A stretch of 33,097 bases of DNA from Schoenoplectus triqueter (GCA_964058805.1 CAXKVV010002077.1:1-33097), one strand, 5' to 3'. Shown: positions 19,643 through 30,346, counted from the first letter of the stretch. The notes: a model not told the origin generated them from the letters alone. A program made the numbers and translations.

Positions 19643-21048
19643 CATTGGTGAAGATATCAGTTATTTCTTCGAACCGGTATCATAGTACTATTGAGCGGTA
19701 CTCTCGCCATTGGTCTTGAGAGAGATATAGCTCTAAAACTAGCAGAGGTACATGGACTTCCGATTGAACAATACCTAGTTCGGTCAGCTACGGTAGCACC
19801 CTACCTCTTGATCTGCCCAGAGCCACTGCTCAGAGACCTCATCGTCAGGAGGGGGTCTATGAGATCCCAGAAATGGGGGTGTGGTTCATAGTCTAGAAAT
19901 GGCGATCATGTTTCGGAATGACTTATGATCCGCCATCCTACTAAGCTTGGATGGTTCTGCGGGGTGCACCATTACAAGTGTGGACCCAGCATGACATTGC
20001 ACGCTTGTTGCAATGTTTTGGCTACCCCATGCACATTGAACCTTTTGCCCTGCCGTCCGGTCACTTCATCGAAATCATGGCGCTAGTTGCCTGTAACCAC
20101 CCACGTACTATCCCTCTTATGCTCATGCTTCATGAAGAATTCTATGCAACCCCTATAGTCGTGTACATCCACCGCTGGAGAGAATGGAGAGAAGATCCTT
20201 TCTTTCCATATTATAACCCTGTCGAAGAGAAAAATCGATGGAATAACTAATTTCAGCCACGTCGATCAAGGAGTCCAGCACCGTGAGCACCCTCCTCAGA
20301 CGGGAGTAGCCGCACACACAACTCGATGTCCACTAACTATTCTGCCAGCTCACCAAGGAATTCCAACTGGTCCAACATGACGAAAGCACGTATTCCCCGG
20401 AAGAAGCTTGTTGCCAAGTGGGTGGTCAAGCAAGCAACGCAAGGGCACAAGAAGCTAAACCTAATGTAGCTGTCGACCATAAAGCAAAGGAACAAAGTGA
20501 TGGACAGGAACTGGCGCAGTTTCCGATCGGAGGAGATCCGACGCAACAGCAGTTGGCTCTTGGTCTTAGAACACCGACAACAGCACAAGAGACGGCCACA
20601 CAGGGGCAACAGTTGGTACCTGGTCTTGCAACACCGAAAGCCACACAGGGACAACCCCTGAAAATCTGGGAGATTATCGAAATGCGCACACCAGACTCAA
20701 CCATTAAAATTGGACGGCTGGTCCAGGGAAACGTCCATTCCGTCGCATATTCTACATCTTCTTATTCCCTGCTGACAAGCTGACCTCTGATTTCTTCGCG
20801 TGGCTCAAGGTGACTTCCCTTGATACGGCAGCCTTGCTCCCAACAACTTGCTCCATCAGTTTTGTTTTCTATGCCCAGGACAGTCAGCGTCTCACCAACT
20901 CGTTGGCCCAAGAGGACTCCAGCCCCCCACCCCTGCTCTAGAAAGTGTACGTAATGGGCCTTTAAGCCCTTTCAGTCAGATACAAGCCAGACAGCCAACT
21001 CAGATGGAGCATTCTCTTGCTTTAGAAGTTGCTCTAGAAGGTACCCTA
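19643..21048 (+). pseudogene. LINE ORF1, middle part (DUF4283-like and low-complexity region)
   Basis: Continues the LINE after the CACTA insert. The frame 19951-20250 (about 99 residues: LRGAPLQVW-QHDIARLLQCFGYP, PLMLMLHEEF, VVYIHRWREWREDPF) has the look of the nucleic-acid-binding N-terminal module (DUF4283-like) of plant LINE or gag-like proteins. That identification rests on pattern only. A Gln/Thr/Ala-rich segment follows at 20418-20783, including an imperfect repeat of 'caacagttggYWcYtggtctt' at about 20549 and 20607. Several frames are used, so it is decayed. It is cut at 21048 by the copia element. Confidence 0.5.
21044..21048. repeat. Copia target-site duplication, left (CCCTA)
   Basis: CCCTA at 21044-21048 repeats at 25665-25669, directly outside the two LTRs. 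Five bases is the expected size for Ty1/copia integrase. Confidence 0.93.
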
Positions 21049-21326
21049 TGTTAGAGTTTAGAGAGGAGACATGAGAAAGAAGCACACAAAAGTATTTATT
21101 CAATTGTTCTTCTTCAGCGTATTCATAATATTGAACCCTACCATATAAAGAAAAGAAAAAAACAGACTGTACTGAACATCCACCTCTAATTCAAAATGAA
21201 ATGTTATTAGTAAAAACCGCCAAAATAGAAAAGCTAACTTTAAACAATAACTCTAAACTTACTCTCACCCGTTCGCTCTCCCTTCCCTCCAATAATAGAA
21301 ATTAAGTTTGAATCACTTAATCAACA
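21049..21326 (-). repeat. Copia LTR (3' LTR of the element), 278 bp
   Basis: Read on +, it starts TGTTAGAGTTTAGAG and ends CTTAATCAACA. It is nearly identical to 25392-25664. It carries five bases (GTACT near 21167) absent from the other copy. The pol stop codon lies just inside it, at 21317-21319. Confidence 0.96.
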
Positions 21327-23332
21327 CCCCCTCTTGATTCAAACTTGATTACTCCAATTTTTCTGCGCATTGTCAGAAACTCTGTCACTGGTAATGCTTT
21401 TGTTAGTATGTCAGCCTTCTGCTCAGTGGTTGAGACATACTCTAATTCAACTGAATTATTTGCAACCAACTCCCTGATGAAATGAAGCTTTATGTCAATG
21501 TGTTTTGATCTCCCATGATGAACTGAATTTTTACACATTGCAATGGTTGATCTGTTGTCACACTTAAGCATCACTGCACCTTCTTGCTTATTTCTGACAT
21601 CCTCCAGTATTTTGTTTAACCATACTGCCTGACACGCTGATGAACATACAGCCACATATTCTGCTTCGGTTGATGAGAGAGCCACAGTAGGTTGTTTCTT
21701 AGATTTCCAGCTGATTGGACTTGATCCCAGAAAAAACAGATAACCTGAAGTACTTTTCATATCTTCATAACATCTAGCCCAGTCACTGTCACTGTATCCA
21801 GTTAGCTTCCCTATATTTTTCTTATCATACCATAGACCAAAGTCTGTGGTTCCTGCTACATACCTGAGTATTCTCTTTGCAGCTCCCATGTGATGTTTTG
21901 TGGGATAGTGCATGAATCTGGACACAACACCCACTGAGAATGAAATGTCAGGTCGTGTGTGTGTGAGATAGATCAACCCTCCAACCAGACTCCTGTATCT
22001 TATTTCATCTGCCAGTGGACTTCCATCCTCCTTAACCAGCTTCTCTTTTGCATTCATAGGTGTACTGATGACCTTATAATTTCTCAAATTAAACTTGTTC
22101 AAGAGATCACCTGCATATTTTTTCTGTGAAACAAAGATTCCCTCATCATCCTGAATCACTTCCAATCCCAGAAAGTATTTTAACAATCCCAAATCCGTCA
22201 TTTCAAATCCCTTTTTTATACTCTCTTTGAATTTTTCAACTAAATTATGACTTGATCTCATGTAAATCATATCATCCACATAGAGACAAACAATTAGAAA
22301 TTCACCCTTCTCGCTCTTCTTCACATATAGACTCGGTTCACTACTGCTTCTCTCAAATCCATTTTCTATGAAATAGCCATCAATCTTACTGTACCAAGCT
22401 CGGAGAGCTTGTTTCAACCCGTACAGAGCTTTATCCAACTTATACACAAACTCCTCTTTCCCATGAACTTCAAATCCCTTTGGTTGCTCTATGTACACAT
22501 CCTCCTTTAATTCCCCATTTAAGAAGGCAGATTTTACATCAAATTGATGCACTCTCAAATTCAACCGAGTTGCTATAGCCAAAAGAGTTCTTATTGTCTC
22601 AAAGCGAGCTACTGGAGCAAATGTTTCATCAAAATCTACCCCATGCTCCTGTGTAAATCCTCTCACCACTAGTCTTGCCTTATACTTTACTGTTTCTCCC
22701 TCTGACCCTACCTTGGTTTTGTATAACCATTTTACTCCTATGGCATTTTTTCCTTCAGGCAGCCTTACCAAGTTCCATGTCTTATTCCTTTCAATTGCTG
22801 CAATTTCCTCCTTCATAGTCTCATTCCACTCTTCTTTAACAGTTGCTTCTTCAAAGCTAGTCAGATCTGCTACCAACATTACTTGAGTCGATTCATACAA
22901 GTCAGAGAGCAACTTTGTCTTCCTGTTTGACTCACGTACATCCCTTCCTCTCCTGACATAAGTCCTCATGGGTGTTTCTGCCACCTCTTCTCTATTCAAC
23001 ATTTCCTGCTCTTCACTACTTTCACTTCTTTCCCATGCATCTTCGATTTCATCACAACCTATTACTGCACCACTCCCTTTTTCTCCAGTTTTGACTTCCT
23101 TTTTCTCATCCCAGTTCCAATAAGAACCTTCATCAAAAACCACATTTCTATTTACTGTAACCTTTCCATTTACAGGGTTATACAATCGATACCCTTTTAT
23201 TTTCTTACTATATCCAATAAAAATCTGTTTTGAGACTTTGTCATCAAGCTTACCTCTCATGTGATCATTTATGAACCCATATGCTATACAGCCGAATACC
23301 TTAAAATAACTCACATCTGGTTTCTTCCCAGC
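21317..23332 (-). pseudogene. Copia pol: reverse transcriptase and RNase H
   Basis: Open over about 670 codons. In order: the integrase C-terminal region (VFGCIAY, IFIGYS-GYRLYNP), then RT with NKTW-LV, VKWLYKTK, KARLVVRGFTQ, FAPVAR, FDVKSAFLNG, ALYGLKQ and the catalytic YVDD near residues 346-349, then RNase H with YSDSDWA, SSTEAEY and KHIDIKLHF, ending inside the 3' LTR. No stop lies in the RT or RNase H. A Leu stands in KQALRAWY where most copia RTs have Pro. The open frame is in phase with protease-integrase but separated from it by a TAG, so it would not be made as part of a polyprotein without readthrough. Confidence 0.93.
21327..21335 (-). promoter_or_regulatory. Copia polypurine tract
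   Basis: On the minus strand AAGAGGGGG directly precedes the 3' LTR. This is the plus-strand primer site for reverse transcription. Confidence 0.85.
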
Positions 23333-24463
23333 CTAAGCTTCCATTGGGGTTTCTTCATTCAATGATTTGGTTGGTGCTCGGTTTAGTATGTGCACTGCGG
23401 TTCCCACAGCTTCAGCCCAAAATTCATTGGGCAACTTTGCGTGCTTCATTAAACTCCTTCCCATTTCCATCACTGTTCTATTCTTTCTCTCAGCTATACC
23501 GTTTTGTTGTGGTGTATACGGTGTAGCCAACTCATGATGTATCCTTTCTTTTTCACAAAACTCATTAAACTCCCTTGATATAAACTCGCCTCCATTATCG
23601 GATCTCAAAACTTTAATACTCTTTCCTGTTTGATTTTCCACTAAATCTTTAAACTTTTTGAACTGTGTGAAAGTTTCAGATTTTGCTTTAAGGAAATAAA
23701 TCCAACTCTTTCTACTAAAATCATCCGTGAACAATAAAAAATACCTACTACCACCTAATGATGTGGTCTTCATAGGTCCACACAAGTCGGTATGCACAAC
23801 ATCAAGTATCTTCTCAGTCTTCCTTCCTTGATGTTTTGGAAATGATTTCCTGGATTGTTTACCATACACACATCCCTCACAGAATTCCAGTTCATTAATC
23901 ATAGACATGCCATGTACCAACCCTTTATGACCGAGTAATTTTAAGCTTGTCTCATTCAAATGACCATACCTTTGTTGCCACAAATCAGATACTTTCATCC
24001 CTTTTGCAATGAAGGCATGATCCTTTACAGTGGTCATTTCCAGAGGAAAAAATTTGTTGGCAGCCATCTCTATTTTTGCAATCAATCCTTCACTAGATTT
24101 ATCCCTTATAGTACAGGTTTTACCATCAAATACTACTGCATAACCCTTATCTGTCAGTTGTCCAATGCTCAACAAGTTTTGTGACAGTTTTGGAATATAA
24201 TAAATATTTTGAAGATACCTTACTCCACTTGCAGTAATCACCGAGACAGTTCCTCTTCCTTCCACCTGTATTAACTTGTTATCTCCCAGTTTTACCTGGT
24301 GCTTGAACGTTTCATCAAGGGTAATGAATTGATCTTTGTGACCAGTCATGTGGTTAGAGCATCCGCTGTCTAGAAACCAAATGCTGATTGGATCAATTGA
24401 GTGACTCGTATAAGCCATGAACAAAACATCATCCTCCTCCTCTTGCCCCTCTTCTGTCTCCTA
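23333..24463 (-). pseudogene. Copia pol: aspartic protease and integrase
   Basis: An ATG at 24424 lies in the frame, which is open back to a TAG at 24461-24463. The protease motif WFLDSGCSNHMTG has its catalytic Asp near residue 19. A GAG-pre-integrase segment with the zinc-binding H and C residues (GHLN, CEGCVYGK) follows, then the DDE integrase core: Asp in HTDLCGPM, Asp in RSDNGGEF, Glu in QQNGIAERKN. It ends at a TAG (23333-23335) after PMEA, where copia proteins normally have Trp (TGG), so a single G-to-A change is the likely cause. The next open frame continues in the same phase. Confidence 0.92.
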
Positions 24464-24539
24464 TGCAAAACTTGCTTGTTCTTCCTCTCTTTTTGGTGTA
24501 ACATTGTGATTGAATGTGACCCAATTTGTTACAGTGATA

Positions 24540-25351
24540 TCAATGGACCACCTTCTTACCAGATTCTTTGCACTCTGATTGGTAATGCCCAAACTTGTTA
24601 CAGTTGTAACATCTCACCCTTTTCTTGTACTCCTCAGAAGAATCATAATCAGAGGAATCAGTAGTTCTCCCTCCTCGAGGACTCGATTCTCCACTGTTTC
24701 TTCCCCCTCTGGAACTAAACCCTCTGCCTCTTCTTCCTCTTCCTCTCATCACATCACCCCTGACATAAAAAACTTGCTCTCCAATTACTTCTTCTCTTCT
24801 CCTCAGCCTGGACTCATGAGTTTGAAGAGATCCAGTTAGTTCTGTCAAAGAGTAATTGGTTAGATCCTTGGACTCTTCGATTGCAGCGACGACATGATCA
24901 AAATCTGATTTAAGACTCCTTAAGACTTTAGACACCACTGTCTCATCCGTCATTGTCCCACCAAGTACTTTCATCTGATTTACAACATTCTGTACCCTAG
25001 TTAAAAAGGTTTGAATGCTTTCGTCTGGTTTCATCAATAGGGTCTCAAACTCCCTTCTCAAACCCTGTAATTTCATTCCCTTCATACGAGTATTGCCTTC
25101 ATACGATGTTGACAGATTGGTCCATGCATCCTTTACCGTTGTTGCTGTTGCGATCTTTGGGAAAACTACATCACTTCTTGTTGAATTAGACACATAGCCC
25201 GTGAATCCTTCTTGACACTTTCTGCATCATTTCCTGCCACACCAGTTTCAACCACATCCCACAATCCATGCGATTTTAACAGGGTTTTCATTTTAATGCA
25301 CCAGAAGTTGTAGTTTTCACCGTCAAACTGTGGTATATTTGATTGATTCAT
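24540..25351 (-). pseudogene. Copia gag (frameshifted; stop in second zinc knuckle)
   Basis: Starts at ATG 25351 (FDGENYNFWCIKMKTLL, a copia gag N-terminus). This frame stops at 25166-25168 just after a LIQQ motif. The rest of gag (VVFPKIATATTVKDAW, SYEG, MKGMKLQGLRREFE, then an Arg/Gly/Ser-rich stretch) continues in another frame to 24540, which implies a one-base change near 25170-25195. The first CCHC knuckle is intact at 24570-24611. The frame then meets TGA at 24540-24542, exactly where the first Cys of a second knuckle should stand. The rest of that knuckle (Y-H-C-x4-H-x4-C) is legible downstream. Confidence 0.9.
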
Positions 25352-25376
25352 GGAGTCTGACGTACAAGGATCTTTA

Positions 25377-25388
25377 GCTCTGATACCA
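25377..25388 (-). promoter_or_regulatory. Copia primer-binding site (initiator Met tRNA)
   Basis: On the minus strand TGGTATCAGAGC, complementary to the 3' end of plant initiator Met tRNA, three bases inside the 5' LTR. It primes minus-strand DNA synthesis. Confidence 0.93.
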
Positions 25389-25391
25389 CTT

Positions 25392-25664
25392 TGTTAGAGT
25401 TTAGAGAGGAGACACGAGAAAGAAGCACACAAAAGTATTTATTGAATTGTTCTTCTTCAGCGTATTCATAATATTGAACCCTACCATATAAAGAAAAGAA
25501 AAAAACAGACTGAACAGCCACCTCTAATTCAAAATGAAATGTTATTAGTAAAAACCGCCAAAATAGAAAAGCTAACTTTAAACAATAACTCTAAACTTAC
25601 TCCCACCCGTTCGCTCTCCCTTCCCTCCAATAATAGAAATTAAGTTTGAATCACTTAATCAACA
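25392..25664 (-). repeat. Copia LTR (5' LTR of the element), 273 bp
   Basis: TG...CA bounded and nearly identical to 21049-21326. Visible differences are C for T in GACACGAG, G for C in TATTGAATTG, a 5-bp absence after CAGACTG with a nearby T/G change, and C for T in ACTCCCACC. Confidence 0.96.
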
Positions 25665-25669
25665 CCCTA
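25665..25669. repeat. Copia target-site duplication, right (CCCTA)
   Basis: Second copy of the five-base duplication seen at 21044-21048. LINE sequence resumes at 25670. Confidence 0.93.
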
Positions 25670-26136
25670 GAAGATGCTCAAGGCAGGCTGACAAGTGGCA
25701 CTGGGTCAGCGCAAAGAGCCCAAAATGGAAATAAAGAGCAAGAGTACATGCAGATGGCACAAGTGAGCCCATTGCTCCCCAACCCTCCAAGCACGATGAG
25801 AAGAAGCTCACAAATTAAATCCAGACCGCCAAGCGTTACAATGCAGCTAGGCCCCGAAAGACTTGCTCGGCTTAGTCTGGGCATGCCTTGCCACCGACAA
25901 AAGATGGATCCAACAAGAAGACTACCCTACCTTTCGATCTTGAGCATCAAGATGCTCCTTTGCAAGAGCATCAAGTGCTCACCCTTTTGCATGTAACAGG
26001 GCTGGACTTAACTGAGGAAGTAATAGCGCAGGTTCAGCTGGCGTGCTCAGTAGAAGAGGATGAAGCCCCACTGACTCCACTGCATGAAACGGTCCTGCCG
26101 TGTCAGCTAGATGATGAAGGAGAGATCATAGTCTAG
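25670..26136 (+). pseudogene. LINE ORF1, C-terminal part
   Basis: LINE sequence resumes here after the copia insert. Frames 25646-25996 and 25888-26136 are hydrophilic. The second (82 residues, acidic, with a DLTEEVIAQVQLAC segment) ends in a TAG, probably the end of ORF1. The two frames overlap, so there is a shift between them. No catalytic domain, and no recognised family beyond position in the LINE. Confidence 0.45.
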
Positions 26137-26222
26137 GGTTAATGTTGCATGACGAGTCTTACAAGGAAAGAGTAGGAACAAACTGCTCGTTGGTTTCATG
26201 TATTCGTAGAAGTTAGCTTTCA

Positions 26223-26348
26223 GATTTTCTGTTTTGTTTTGTCAGAGTCAGTAGTCTCAGTAGTGTTACCAATGAATGAAGTAAGAAGATTTTCTGTTTT
26301 GTCAGAGTCAGTAGTCTCAGTAGTGTCAGAGTCAGTAGTCTCAGCCTT
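26223..26348. repeat. 24-bp / 60-bp minisatellite at the ORF2 5' end
   Basis: 'gtcagagtcagtagtctcag' occurs at 26241, 26301 and 26325. A larger unit of about 60 bp including 'agattttctgttttg' covers the first two. It stands exactly where the endonuclease domain of ORF2 should be. Confidence 0.9.
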
Positions 26349-29229
26349 GTCCAATCACAGCCCCATCTTATGCACCTGCATCACTAAATTTTCGCTACCC
26401 AACATTTTCAAGTTTGAAAACTTTTGGCTCAAGCTACCAGATTTTAAAGAACTTATGAGACAAGCTTGGCTGCAAGAAGCAATAGCGGGAACCCCCAAAG
26501 AGCTGAACCATAAACTAACCAAGTTACATAAAGTGATCATACCCTCTTGGAAGAAAGATCAGGTAGGGAACATTACTCTGCAAAAGAAAACTTGCAACAA
26601 AACTCTTCAATGGCTTGATAGAGCATCCGAAAGGAGATTGCTAACTCAATTGGAGTTGATAGCGAGGCAGCTAATCATTACAAGGTTGGGAATTATTGTC
26701 AAACTTGAAGAAAAAATGTGGAGGCAAAGGGCCAAACGAATGTGACTCAAACACGGTGATCGAAATATCTAATATTTTCATGCAGTGGCATCCGCGCAAA
26801 AAGAAAGAATTCCATTGCAATGCTTGAAGAAGGGGCAGGCAGTTCACTCGACATGAAGACAAAACAAGGATTATGCATGGATATTTCTTAGCTCTGATGG
26901 GCTTCATGGAGAACGCTACAGATGACTCCTTTCAGTACAATTTGCTCTTCCAAAATCCACTTGCTAATGCTGAATGGGAGAACTTACAGAAATCGGTCAC
27001 GAAGGAAGAAATAGAACAAGTTATCATGACTTGGCCCAGCAACAAGTCCCCAGGCCCGAACAGATTTACTGGTGAGTTCTTCAAGTGCTCTAAGGACTTG
27101 CTAATGCCAGATCTATTCGAGGTGATTAGCATAGTGTCTTCTGCACTGCACCAAACGCTAGCCCCGCTCAATGACTCATACATTACGTTAGTGACAAAAA
27201 AATATGATGCTATGAAGCCAACAGATTTTCGACCAATCAGCCTAGTCAACAGTGTGCAAAAAATCTTCTTTAAGATATTGGCTACTAGATTGCAACAGCA
27301 CATGAATCAATTCCTAGTACAAACTCATATAGGATTTACTAAGAGGAGAAGTATCTTCCATGGATATCACTATGCTAGAGAGGTAATTGAAGCAGCAACA
27401 AAGCAAAGGCAGCAAATAGTTGTGTTCAAAGCAGATATACACAAAGCATTTGACTCGATAAGCTGGTCGTTCATAATCAAATGCCTGCGGGCTTCAGGCT
27501 TCACTGAGAAGATTCTTAACTGGATAGAGTTCCTTGTCCTACAAGGTTCATCAAGAATAATAATCAACTATGTGTCCGACAAGAACATTAAGCTCAAGAG
27601 AGGGGTGCGCTAGGGTGACCCAATGGCCCCTCTCATTTTCAACATTGCCATTGACTTCTTAGGCTGATGGCTAGCCAGATTAGCTGATTTGCGGTTCTTT
27701 AAAAGGCCATTTCAAGGATGCAGGCTATGCCTGATGTATGCTGATGATGTGCTAGTATTTTTAAGAGCAGAAGAGCAACAAGGCAGGCTGCTAAAACTGA
27801 CCTTCAATCTCTTTCAACGTCAATTAGGTCTGAAACTGAATTTGCACAAGTCAGAATTACTAATTACAGCTGATGGATATGTCAGAGCGCAAGAACTGGC
27901 TGCCATAATGCAATGTCAAGCCTCCAGATTCCCAATTATGCACTTGGGGTTACCATTGTCTGATAACAAACTGCCTAGAGAGTCATACTACCCGTTAGTG
28001 CATCGAGAGGAAAGAATATTGTCAGGTTGGAAGGCTGATATGCTCTCCATTGGAGGAAGACTGATACTCTTGAACTCCGTGTTGACGGCTCAACCAGCAT
28101 ATTACATGTCGGCTCTTATCCTTCCAAAGTGGGTTATCCAGCGGCTTGACAAAATACGGAGATGATTTTTTTTGGCATGGTCATAAGGAGTCGTAGGGGC
28201 AAAAGCATCCGGTCTATTTGGTGAGCTGGGTTGTAGTGACAAGGAGCAATAATTTGGGAGGCTTCGAAGTTCTAAACCTGATAATAATGAACCATTCTCT
28301 CATGATCAAATGGATATGGCAGTGGATACAAGATGATTGAGGCTTGTGGAAAGAAGTCACCATCACTCTGGGCCCTCATATTCGACCATGGAAAATGAGC
28401 AATACTTCCAGATTCTGGACAAGTGTTAGGGCGCTGCTGCAGGTCTTTCAAGCCACAGGGTAATTCAAGGTAGGCCGGGGTGACATGGTACAGTTCTGGC
28501 ATGATAGTTGGTTGGAAACTCCCCTACAAGAAAGGTTCCCGAGTCTGTACCAATGCGCGAGATATAAAGATATATCTGTTTCGACCAGCTTTCAAAATGG
28601 TGAATGGTAGCTCTTTTTAAACACCGACTCCCGGGCACACATGCCAATAGAGATGAAATTGTTATCCCAGCAGCTTCAAAATACAGCCTGACGTGCCGGT
28701 CTGGTCCAGAAACTCCTCCTTGCAATTCATAGTTAATTCCGCTTATAGCTTCCTTAATGACACTCCCCATGTACAAGATAATCTCCATAAGCTTTGGGAG
28801 ATCAAAGTGCCTCTTAGGGTGCAAGTATTCTTATGGTTACTATTACGCAACAAACTTTTGACAATTGAAAATATGCGGAGCAGATGCTGCGTGATCACTA
28901 GTATATACTATTTTTGTAGACAGCAAGAAGAAACTGCATCACACATGTTCCAAGAGTGCAGCTATGCCAGACAAGTGAGGAGCTACACCTCTGATTCAAT
29001 GCCAGCAACACGACAACGAAGTGCAACCTAGGCAAATTCAGATCAGTCCTTACACCTTCTGACAAGCGCTCAAGATATGTTCTGGAGGGAGGTAGAAGCA
29101 GTTACGGTATTTGTTATATGGCGAGAGAGATGCCGGCGAATATTTACTGACAAACAACAAGATGTACTGCACTCAGTTCGCGAAATTCAAAAGGAACTCA
29201 AAGACCGGTTTGACAATCTAGGAAATTAG
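26239..29229 (+). pseudogene. LINE ORF2: reverse transcriptase with zf-RVT, endonuclease mostly deleted
   Basis: Begins at the minisatellite. Only the last endonuclease motif survives, as SNHSPIL (usual SDH, Asp now Asn at 26353-26355). Then come the FKFENFWLKLPDF spacer domain, RT blocks (SNKSPGPN, DFRPISLVN, KADIHKAFDS with catalytic Asp at 27434-27436), a TAG at 27611-27613 where R-Q-GDP is expected, a TGA near 27666, the YADD box (27737-27748), LGLPLS, GRLILLNSVL, and a stop at 28163-28165. The C-terminal zf-RVT domain (KVPLRVQVFLWLLLRNKLLT, then C and H residues) lies at about 28780-28975 and the tail ends at a TAG 29227-29229. It would copy LINE RNA by target-primed reverse transcription if intact. 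Multiple stops make it dead. Confidence 0.9.
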
Positions 29230-29341
29230 AGCAATCTAGAATTCTTTTGAGCATTTCTGTTGTAAATAGTTTTAAGTCAACTGTGTTTTGTTAACCTTTG
29301 TAAGCTCCTGATCATGCCCTTGTGATCATAATAATAAAATT

Positions 29342-29360
29342 TACGGGCCTGCAACCCGTA
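29342..29360 (+). other. 3'-terminal hairpin of the LINE
   Basis: TACGGG and CCCGTA form a perfect six-base-pair stem around a seven-base loop, 11 bases before the poly(A) run. Such 3' hairpins are recognised by the reverse transcriptase in some LINEs. That role is inference here. Confidence 0.5.
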
Positions 29361-29371
29361 TCTTTTTCCTC

Positions 29372-29383
29372 AAAAAAAAAAAA
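29372..29383 (+). other. LINE poly(A) tail
   Basis: Twelve consecutive A residues at the element's 3' end, followed after one T by the target-site duplication. Confidence 0.85.
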
Positions 29384-29384
29384 T

Positions 29385-29398
29385 TGAATAATAGAAGT
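29385..29398. repeat. LINE target-site duplication, 3' copy
   Basis: TGAATAATAGAAGT, identical to 7830-7843. Confidence 0.8.
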
Positions 29399-30100
29399 AC
29401 TACGAAATATTGGGTACGTACGATAGAATCCGTATTGATGACAACATCAATAATGATATCTTCATAACATTTTCTTTTTAAGTATAATATGATCTAAGTT
29501 TATGAAATGCATGACCGCATGAAGCACAAGACAATATGTTGTGCGGTACAGACATAGGAAAAGAGAACTTGGACTACAGAGGGGGTTATCTTTGTTCAGT
29601 CACCTTTTTTCCTTTCTCATCTAAATGATATTAAGTTGATCCATATTTGCAAATTGCAATGGAAACGCATCCAAGTAATCTGGACACTCCTATATATCTT
29701 CTTCAATGCCAGCTAGTACTAAATTTCATCCCCTTCTTCAGACTTTCTTTAGGATCTATTCTGGCGGGTGGACTCAGAAGTTTAGTATCAGAGTGCCTAT
29801 AACCTTTAAAGACGATTTGAATTTTTTTTGTCAGAATAAAGTTTGCATTTCTTCTATAACTTTTATCAAATTCTTTCTCTGTTCTAATAATTTTTGTAAT
29901 TATGTCTTGTCTTAAATATGTACAAACTTATTTTTTATAAATTATTTTGAAAATACTAATGTTTACCTTTAAAAAATCTCAAAGATAAAGCGGTTGAATA
30001 ATTAAGGATAAATATTAATTATCAGTAATAAATTATAAAAAAAGGGAAAAGATAGTCACTGCTGAACTCCGGAGCAAGTCTATTTGTTCTACAAAGAAAT
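29399..30100. other. AT-rich flank of the nested block, nothing recognised
   Basis: Short chance frames only (for example 29706-29915). No transposon termini or coding similarity seen. Confidence 0.5.
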
Positions 30101-30110
30101 TTTAGGGTAA

Positions 30111-30262
30111 AAGACAAGGGTATAAATACCCCACCATTCATTGTCCATTTGAAGTGGATGACACTCAAGAGATTTATGAGAGATAAAGAGATCTTTTGAG
30201 GTGTCATCTATGTGATCATTTTCATCTGACAAATAGTACCCACCTGACAGTCCCACACAAGC
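30111..30262. repeat. Hairpin-bearing repeat, copy 1
   Basis: Shares with 30347-30500 the order 'agacaaggg', 'tataaa', 'ccacc', 'ttcattg/ttcattc', 'aggtggatga', hairpin, 'catctgat', 'cccac'. The hairpin at 30157-30208 pairs GATGACACTCAAGAGAT with ATCTTTTGAGGTGTCATC. Confidence 0.75.
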
Positions 30263-30346
30263 AACTTCAATAGCCAGAGCCTAACCTATTCACTAAATCT
30301 AATCAGGTCAGAACAAGAATTAAGCATTAATCCCACAAAAAAATTA

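Larger units (their letters stand above)
21049..25664 (-). mobile_element. Ty1/copia LTR retrotransposon, 4.6 kb, minus strand
   Basis: Complete structure: two LTRs (273 and 278 bp) with TG...CA ends, a CCCTA duplication, a primer-binding site matching initiator Met tRNA, a polypurine tract, and gag-protease-integrase-RT-RNase H in copia order. Overall size and short LTRs fit compact copia lineages such as Ale/Retrofit, though lineage assignment is inference. By eye the LTRs differ at four bases and one 5-bp indel, roughly 1.5%, so the insertion is recent. Even so the coding region has a gag frameshift, a stop at the second zinc knuckle, another frameshift with a stop before protease, and a stop after integrase. 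Confidence 0.97.
7844..29384 (+). mobile_element. LINE (non-LTR retrotransposon), split by a CACTA and a copia insertion
   Basis: Pieces 7844-8695, 19643-21048 and 25670-29384 add up to about 6.0 kb, a normal plant LINE size. The first piece carries an ORF1-type CCHC zinc knuckle. The second has DUF4283-like and low-complexity ORF1 sequence. The third has the end of ORF1, a degenerate ORF2 with reverse transcriptase (YADD) and a C-terminal zf-RVT domain, a 3' hairpin and a 12-A tail. A 14-bp duplication flanks the whole. The CACTA insert is bounded by a TAC duplication and the copia insert by CCCTA, both cut from LINE sequence, so the LINE is the oldest layer. ORF2 lacks most of its endonuclease domain and has many stops, so the element is dead. 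Confidence 0.85.

Noticed and set aside
20337..20704. Cys-rich minus-strand frames
   Set aside because: Antisense of the Gln/Thr-rich LINE ORF1 segment. Cys arises from reversed GCA/ACA codons.
23960..25197. Several + strand frames inside the copia element
   Set aside because: All overlap the clearly homologous minus-strand gag, protease and integrase frames.
25377..25388. tRNA gene fragment
   Set aside because: The tRNA-like 12 bases are the retrotransposon primer-binding site. No cloverleaf surrounds them.
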